From the NCBI GenBank assembly GCA_965217565.1, contig CBDCIS010000003.1:434001-498000 (forward strand): a stretch of DNA of 64,000 nt. The letters run 5' to 3'. The stretch comes from CBDCIS01 sp965217565. Its GTDB lineage: Bacteria > Chloroflexota > Dehalococcoidia > Lucifugimonadales > CATOSD01. The notes under the pieces were generated by a model. The model did no database searches, was not told where the DNA came from, and worked only from the letters and a program-made list of their open reading frames with translations. This document shows positions 60,469 to 64,000 of this stretch, piece after piece (position 1 is the stretch's first letter; every line of letters begins with the position of its first letter). The position numbers and the translations under genes are program-made.

Positions 60469-61172
60469 ACCAGCTCAGAAATGGCGCGCACGATGCGGTC
60501 CGGCCGAACGTCGGTCGATTCCGGCAGTCCATTCCCGGCCCAATCGACCCACACGCCGCGCAGCCCCAACCTCTGCGGCACTGCTATCTCCCATTCCAGG
60601 TTGTCCCCGACCATCCACGCCTCCGACGGTCGCGCCGAAAGCTGTGCCAGCGCGTGCTGATACACCCGCTCGTCCGGTTTCCCGACGCCGAACTCACCCT
60701 CGATTACAATGCAATCGAAGTATCCCGCCAGCTCGAACCGCTCCACCTTGCGCCGCTGTCCCTTCGCGCTGCCATTCGTGATGAGCGCGAGCCGTACTCC
60801 CGCGTTCCGCAGCCGGCCCAGCGTTTCCACGGCGCCGGGGAACAGGCTGGCGGCCTCCTCGCGCCGTGCCCGGTACGTTTCGGCGATTTCGCCCACCAGC
60901 GAAGGCGGCGCGTCCGCGCCAAGCCGGTCGAACGCCGTCTGTACGATTTCGAGGGAGGCCGTCTGCGGATTGAGTCGTCCTCTGCGGTGGCGCGTCGGCT
61001 CGCTCCAGAACCACTGGCTGCTCTCCTGGACGGCGGTAACGAGGTCGCTCGCCAACTCCTGGGGCGCGAGCTTATCGCAAACCTCTACCCAGATGGCCGG
61101 CGTTACCCTGGAATTGGAGATGATAGTGTCGTCCAGATCGAAGAGGACAGCCCTTGGAAGCGCCTCCCTCAC
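60465..61172 (-). CDS. HAD-family hydrolase
   Basis: The product is 235 residues from the GTG at 61172, which shares its last bases with the stop of the DUF971 gene (GTGA overlap). A longer frame upstream is only the shadow of that gene. Motifs are VLFDLDDTI (both Asp present), ITNGS, a Lys in GVGKPDERVY and MVGDNLEWEI. A helical C1 cap is present. It is likely a phosphatase of small phosphorylated metabolites. The overlap indicates translational coupling. Confidence 0.88.
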   Translation of the reverse strand: MREALPRAVLFDLDDTIISNSRVTPAIWVEVCDKLAPQELASDLVTAVQESSQWFWSEPTRHRRGRLNPQTASLEIVQTAFDRLGADAPPSLVGEIAETYRARREEAASLFPGAVETLGRLRNAGVRLALITNGSAKGQRRKVERFELAGYFDCIVIEGEFGVGKPDERVYQHALAQLSARPSEAWMVGDNLEWEIAVPQRLGLRGVWVDWAGNGLPESTDVRPDRIVRAISELV

Positions 61173-61489
61173 CTTGTCGCCCCGCACTCTTCGCACGCGC
61201 AAAGTCTTCGCAGCGTCTCGAACGGGTATATGCCCGTGAAGTGAGCGTCGCTCCAGAGGAACTGCACAGCGTACTTGCCGACCATCAGGTAGTCCTCCGC
61301 TCGAATGTCCGCCGGCACGGACGCCGGGTCCAGCAGTTGCCGACTGCTCCATTCCTCCACGCACTCGGCGCAGCCGCAATTGATGCGAACGTGCTTGGGG
61401 TTGTAGAGGCTCTTGTGCCCGTCGCTCCACTCAACCGAGATGCCCTCGTCCCTCAACTCGATCTTGCTTATGCCGTTCTTGGTCGTCAT
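61169..61489 (-). CDS. DUF971 protein (gamma-butyrobetaine hydroxylase N-terminal-like)
   Basis: The product is 106 residues from the ATG at 61489, after AGAGGAAA. The DUF971 domain is shown by IELRDEGISVEWSDGHKS, the cysteine-bearing INCGCAECVEEW, YAVQFLWSDAHFTGIYPFE and a final RLCACEEC. The four cysteines could bind zinc or an iron-sulfur cluster. These small proteins are often linked to iron-sulfur assembly or carnitine metabolism. The role here is not known. Confidence 0.9.
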   Translation of the reverse strand: MTTKNGISKIELRDEGISVEWSDGHKSLYNPKHVRINCGCAECVEEWSSRQLLDPASVPADIRAEDYLMVGKYAVQFLWSDAHFTGIYPFETLRRLCACEECGATR

Positions 61490-61497
61490 AGTTTCCT

Positions 61498-63270
61498 CTA
61501 CCACCCCAGCATCACCGCGTCGCGGCGCGGGTCCGCTCCGCCGCGGTACGTGCCATTGTCGGCGACTATGGGCGTGAAGCCGTTGACGATGCCCCACGCT
61601 CCGATCACATCCACCTCGTGCCCCCTGTCGCGCAGGCCGTCAACCACCTCCCCAGACACGCGCCCCTCAACGGTCAGCCGGTTGGGTGAAACATCGTGGG
61701 GCCAGGGCGAGCGTGGGAAGCTGTATCCGCAGAAGCGCGGCGCGGACACCGCCTCCTGCACGTCCATGCCGAAATCGACGATGTTCGAGAACACCTGCAA
61801 GTTGCTCTGCGCCTGGCTGTCGCCGCCGGGCGTTCCAAGCGTCATGAAGGGCTTGCCGTCCTTCGTGATTATGAACGTGCAAGGCGTCGTGCGCGGCCTC
61901 TTGCGCGGCGCGAGCGCGTTGGGGTTGTCCGGGTCCAGCCAGAAGTAGCATCCACGGCAGTTGATGACTATCCCAGTGTCCCCCAACACCATTCCCTGCG
62001 CCAGCCCGGCAAAGCTGCTTGGCGTAGCCGACACCATGTTGCCCTGGGAGTCGGCCGTGGACAGATAGGTTGTGCCGTCGAAGTCGCCCGCCGCCTCCAC
62101 CGCTTGCCGCGTCTCACCGCGGCGGAAGCCGTTTGCGACGGCCAGCATCAGGCGAGGGTCTCCCGGCGGGTACTCCGCTTGTGCCCTTTCCGTGTCCAGA
62201 ATGCCGCGCCGAACGGCGGCGTACTCCTTCGAGAGCAGCCCATCGAAGGGCACATCGACGAAGGCGGGGTCTCCGGCGTACCTCTCGCGATCGGCAAAGG
62301 CGAGCTTCAACGCCTCCACTTGCAGGTGTATCGCCTGCGCGCTGTTGTGTCCCATCGAGGCCAGGTCGTAGCCCTCCAGGATGGTCAACGCCTGCAAGAG
62401 GGTAATGCCCTGCGTCCAGGTGCGGTTGGTATAGACCTCGTAGCCGCGGTAGCTGACCGAGATGGGCTCCTCCATCGGCGACTCGTACTCCGCGAAGTCC
62501 TCATAGGCGTGAAGGCCGCCCAACTCTTCGAGGGCCGCGACCATGCGTCTGGCCACATCACCCTTGTAGAATACGTTCCGCGCCGCCTGGATGCCCGCCT
62601 CTCGCGAGCCGCCGTCCGCCAGCGTCGAATCCTCCGCCCGCGCCATCAGCGACAGCGTGCGCGCCAGATCGGACTGCTTGAAGATGCTGCCGACCGGAGG
62701 TGGTTCGCCGCCCGGCAGGAACACACGCGCCGAATCCGCGTGCGCTCGCAGGTTGGCGGCTCTCGCGGGCGTGGCGATGGTTCGACTGAACAGCGGGTAC
62801 GCCGGGAAGCCGTCCGACGCCAGCGCGCTCGCGCTCTCCGCAGCCTGCCTGAAGCTCATCGTACCGTAGCTGCCGAGCATCGTCAGCAGCGCGGACACGA
62901 CGCCGGGTACGGTGGTGCTCAGCACACCGGGGGGAATCTCTCCCCAACTCTCCATGTAGAGGTCGATGTTCGCCGCGCGCGGCGCCCAACCCTGCCCAAC
63001 CACAGATCGCACCTCTTTGCTCGAGGCGTCGTAGAACAGCATCGCCACCTCGCCGCCCAGCGTGTAGTGAGCGGTCGGTTCCAGCACCCCGGCCGCCAAC
63101 GCGGACGCCACGGCGGCATCCACCGCGTTGCCCCCCTGCCACAGCGCGCGCATCCCCGCCTGCGCCGTAAGCTGGGTCCCGCCGCCCGCCATGCCGTGCG
63201 TCCCCCAGACCATCGGCCTGTGCGAAAACTCCCCATGGCTACCCTGCACGTTATTGGAATTTGCGCTCAT
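61498..63270 (-). CDS. gamma-glutamyltransferase family protein
   Basis: The product is 590 residues from the ATG at 63270, after GAGGGGGC. There is no signal peptide. The Ntn-hydrolase features are GMRALWQGGNAVDAAVA, a large N-terminal subunit region and the autoprocessing nucleophile in DGTTYLSTADSQGN at about residue 385. GTPGGDSQ follows, then the C-terminal VDVIGAWG region. The second catalytic segment is less typical than in GGTs with HTTH. It may cleave gamma-glutamyl or acyl groups as a cytosolic enzyme. Confidence 0.85.
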   Translation of the reverse strand: MSANSNNVQGSHGEFSHRPMVWGTHGMAGGGTQLTAQAGMRALWQGGNAVDAAVASALAAGVLEPTAHYTLGGEVAMLFYDASSKEVRSVVGQGWAPRAANIDLYMESWGEIPPGVLSTTVPGVVSALLTMLGSYGTMSFRQAAESASALASDGFPAYPLFSRTIATPARAANLRAHADSARVFLPGGEPPPVGSIFKQSDLARTLSLMARAEDSTLADGGSREAGIQAARNVFYKGDVARRMVAALEELGGLHAYEDFAEYESPMEEPISVSYRGYEVYTNRTWTQGITLLQALTILEGYDLASMGHNSAQAIHLQVEALKLAFADRERYAGDPAFVDVPFDGLLSKEYAAVRRGILDTERAQAEYPPGDPRLMLAVANGFRRGETRQAVEAAGDFDGTTYLSTADSQGNMVSATPSSFAGLAQGMVLGDTGIVINCRGCYFWLDPDNPNALAPRKRPRTTPCTFIITKDGKPFMTLGTPGGDSQAQSNLQVFSNIVDFGMDVQEAVSAPRFCGYSFPRSPWPHDVSPNRLTVEGRVSGEVVDGLRDRGHEVDVIGAWGIVNGFTPIVADNGTYRGGADPRRDAVMLGW

Positions 63271-63323
63271 AACAGCCCCCTCACACACTAATCTCTCGCA
63301 GACCGGCCGCTGACAACTTCCCC

Positions 63324-63644
63324 CTACGCCAACCCGCGCTCCGCCAGCTTCTCCACCGTGGCAACCTCATAGAACTCGATGAGATACTCCGTTATCAGCG
63401 ACTGGAGCTCGGCGTTGTCGTCCCTCACCGATGCTGGCACATTGGAAGCCCAGTTGGGTTCGATGGTGTCCTGCGTCCACTCGGCGATGACCTGGCTCTC
63501 GCCGGGAAGTCCTCGGCCTCCGACGCTGATGATCGCCTTGTCGCGGCCATTGTCTTCGTAGGCCTTGCATATCCTTCCGAGAACCGCGGCAACCTGCCAC
63601 TCGCTCTGCGGCTTCGTCTTGCAGACTCTTCGGACAAGGTACAT
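63324..63644 (-). CDS. conserved hypothetical protein (106 aa)
   Basis: The small protein begins YLVRRVCKTKPQSEWQVA, with a probable ferredoxin-like alpha/beta pattern (VISVGGRGLPGESQVIAEW, LITEYLIEFYEV). It resembles NIPSNAP/Dabb-type small dimeric proteins in size and layout, but no motif proves this. An AAGGAGATTTG site precedes the start. It faces the DUF1800 gene across a 181-base spacer with a palindrome. Confidence 0.6.
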   Translation of the reverse strand: MYLVRRVCKTKPQSEWQVAAVLGRICKAYEDNGRDKAIISVGGRGLPGESQVIAEWTQDTIEPNWASNVPASVRDDNAELQSLITEYLIEFYEVATVEKLAERGLA

Positions 63645-63682
63645 TACAAATCTCCTTCTTCCAGCTTTGCAGAGAGTGTATA

Positions 63683-63703
63683 TTGACTGCCAATGGTAGT
63701 CAA
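63683..63703. promoter_or_regulatory. palindromic operator-like site
   Basis: TTGACTGCCA (63683-63692) and TGGTAGTCAA (63694-63703) are inverse with one mismatch and a single central base. It lies between two divergent genes, 39 bases from the start of the small minus-strand gene, a position suited to a dimeric repressor. Confidence 0.5.
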
Positions 63704-63825
63704 ATCAAACGCTGCCGAACTGGTACCAGCTCAACGTTGCCTAACCTCCGTTCGTTGCTGTAAAATGCCCACTAGCCGGCTTGACGGGGGTCGGCCCGCG
63801 CCATTCACCTGCTACGGAGGAGATT

Positions 63826-64000
63826 ATGCCCGACAACAACCTTGCCCTTACCGCCCACCTCATGCGGCGCGCCGGCTTTGGCGCGACCAGGGGCGAGCTC
63901 GAGGAGCTTGCCGCCAGGGGCTTTGAGGCGGTCGTGGAAGACCTACTCCACCCGGAGAACTCTCCCGACGTCGATGAGGACGTCCTGAAGCGCTACTACC
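63826..64000 (+). CDS. DUF1800 family protein, N terminus (runs off window)
   Basis: From the ATG at 63826, after GGAGGAG, 58 codons remain before the window ends. The sequence LALTAHLMRRAGFGATRGEL is the conserved opening of DUF1800 proteins, usually about 450-500 residues long and often exported. Partners in other bacteria include DUF1501 proteins. The remainder is not in the window. Confidence 0.85.
   Translation, partial: MPDNNLALTAHLMRRAGFGATRGELEELAARGFEAVVEDLLHPENSPDVDEDVLKRYY

Noticed and set aside
60465..61430. Longer 321-residue version of the HAD protein
   Set aside because: The first 86 residues are a frame shadow of the DUF971 gene. The GTG overlapping its stop is the natural start.
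61696..63291. 531-codon plus-strand frame
   Set aside because: Entirely opposite the gamma-glutamyltransferase and rich in Arg/His as expected for an antisense shadow.

Overview
The window looks like a chromosome segment (high GC, dense short operons, tRNAs, many housekeeping genes) from a Chloroflexota bacterium, most likely of the Dehalococcoidia/SAR202 type. That placement is inference. It rests on three luciferase-like flavin/F420 oxidoreductases, several amidohydrolases, family I and III CoA-transferases, and a housekeeping gene set resembling that phylum. Neither rRNA nor a phylogenetic marker alignment was available to confirm it.

Layout. 1-3.0 kb: left-edge fragment of an IS630-type transposase, then a minus-strand operon (amidohydrolase, HAD dehalogenase, pentapeptide-repeat protein). 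3.4-7.1 kb: an ABC-F gene split by an in-frame TAA, then enoyl-CoA hydratase and a family III CoA-transferase. 7.1-9.9 kb: repeat-rich spacer with a MITE, lipoate-ligase-like gene, and a two-gene Clp-fold protease unit in which both genes carry in-frame stops. 10-12.6 kb: alpha/beta hydrolase and D-aminoacylase-like amidohydrolase. 12.7-17.9 kb: dnaA, a well-formed oriC (DnaA boxes plus DnaA-trios), obgE-nadD-pyrE-phosphatase, DUF503. 18-24.6 kb: frameshifted hpt, agmatinase-like enzyme, amidohydrolase, two luciferase-like oxidoreductases, MBL hydrolase. 24.8-28.2 kb: tRNA-Met, tRNA-Val, small accessory genes, tRNA-Trp. 28.3-36.6 kb: two-subunit CoA-transferase, S9 peptidase, intact ABC-F, a fused HicA-HicB polypeptide, MocA- and XdhC-like proteins. 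37.2-46.2 kb: T-box-controlled ileS, thiO, lysS, greA, rsmD-coaD, coiled-coil protein. 46.3-50 kb: arsM, a split D-glutamate cyclase pair, frameshifted SDR. 50-51 kb: second MITE copy and a heptad-repeat gene. 51-56.5 kb: queA-folD, VapB antitoxin with only a stub of its VapC toxin, and a 963-residue single-chain restriction-modification-like methyltransferase. 56.7-64 kb: acpS, F420 oxidoreductase, nnr, ubiE/menG, HAD, DUF971, gamma-glutamyltransferase, a conserved hypothetical and the start of a DUF1800 gene.

The most unusual signal is a dispersed repeat of about 31 bp that occurs at least seven times, nearly always inside protein-coding genes (ileS, lysS, three times in nnr, the first codons of ubiE/menG, and the probable leader of the enoyl-CoA hydratase). 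It is read in at least three different frames without breaking the gene. It behaves like a miniature in-frame coding insertion element. A second theme is gene decay or assembly error: at least five genes are broken by a single base (TAA in ABC-F, TAG and TGA in the protease unit, one-base shifts at G runs in hpt and the SDR).
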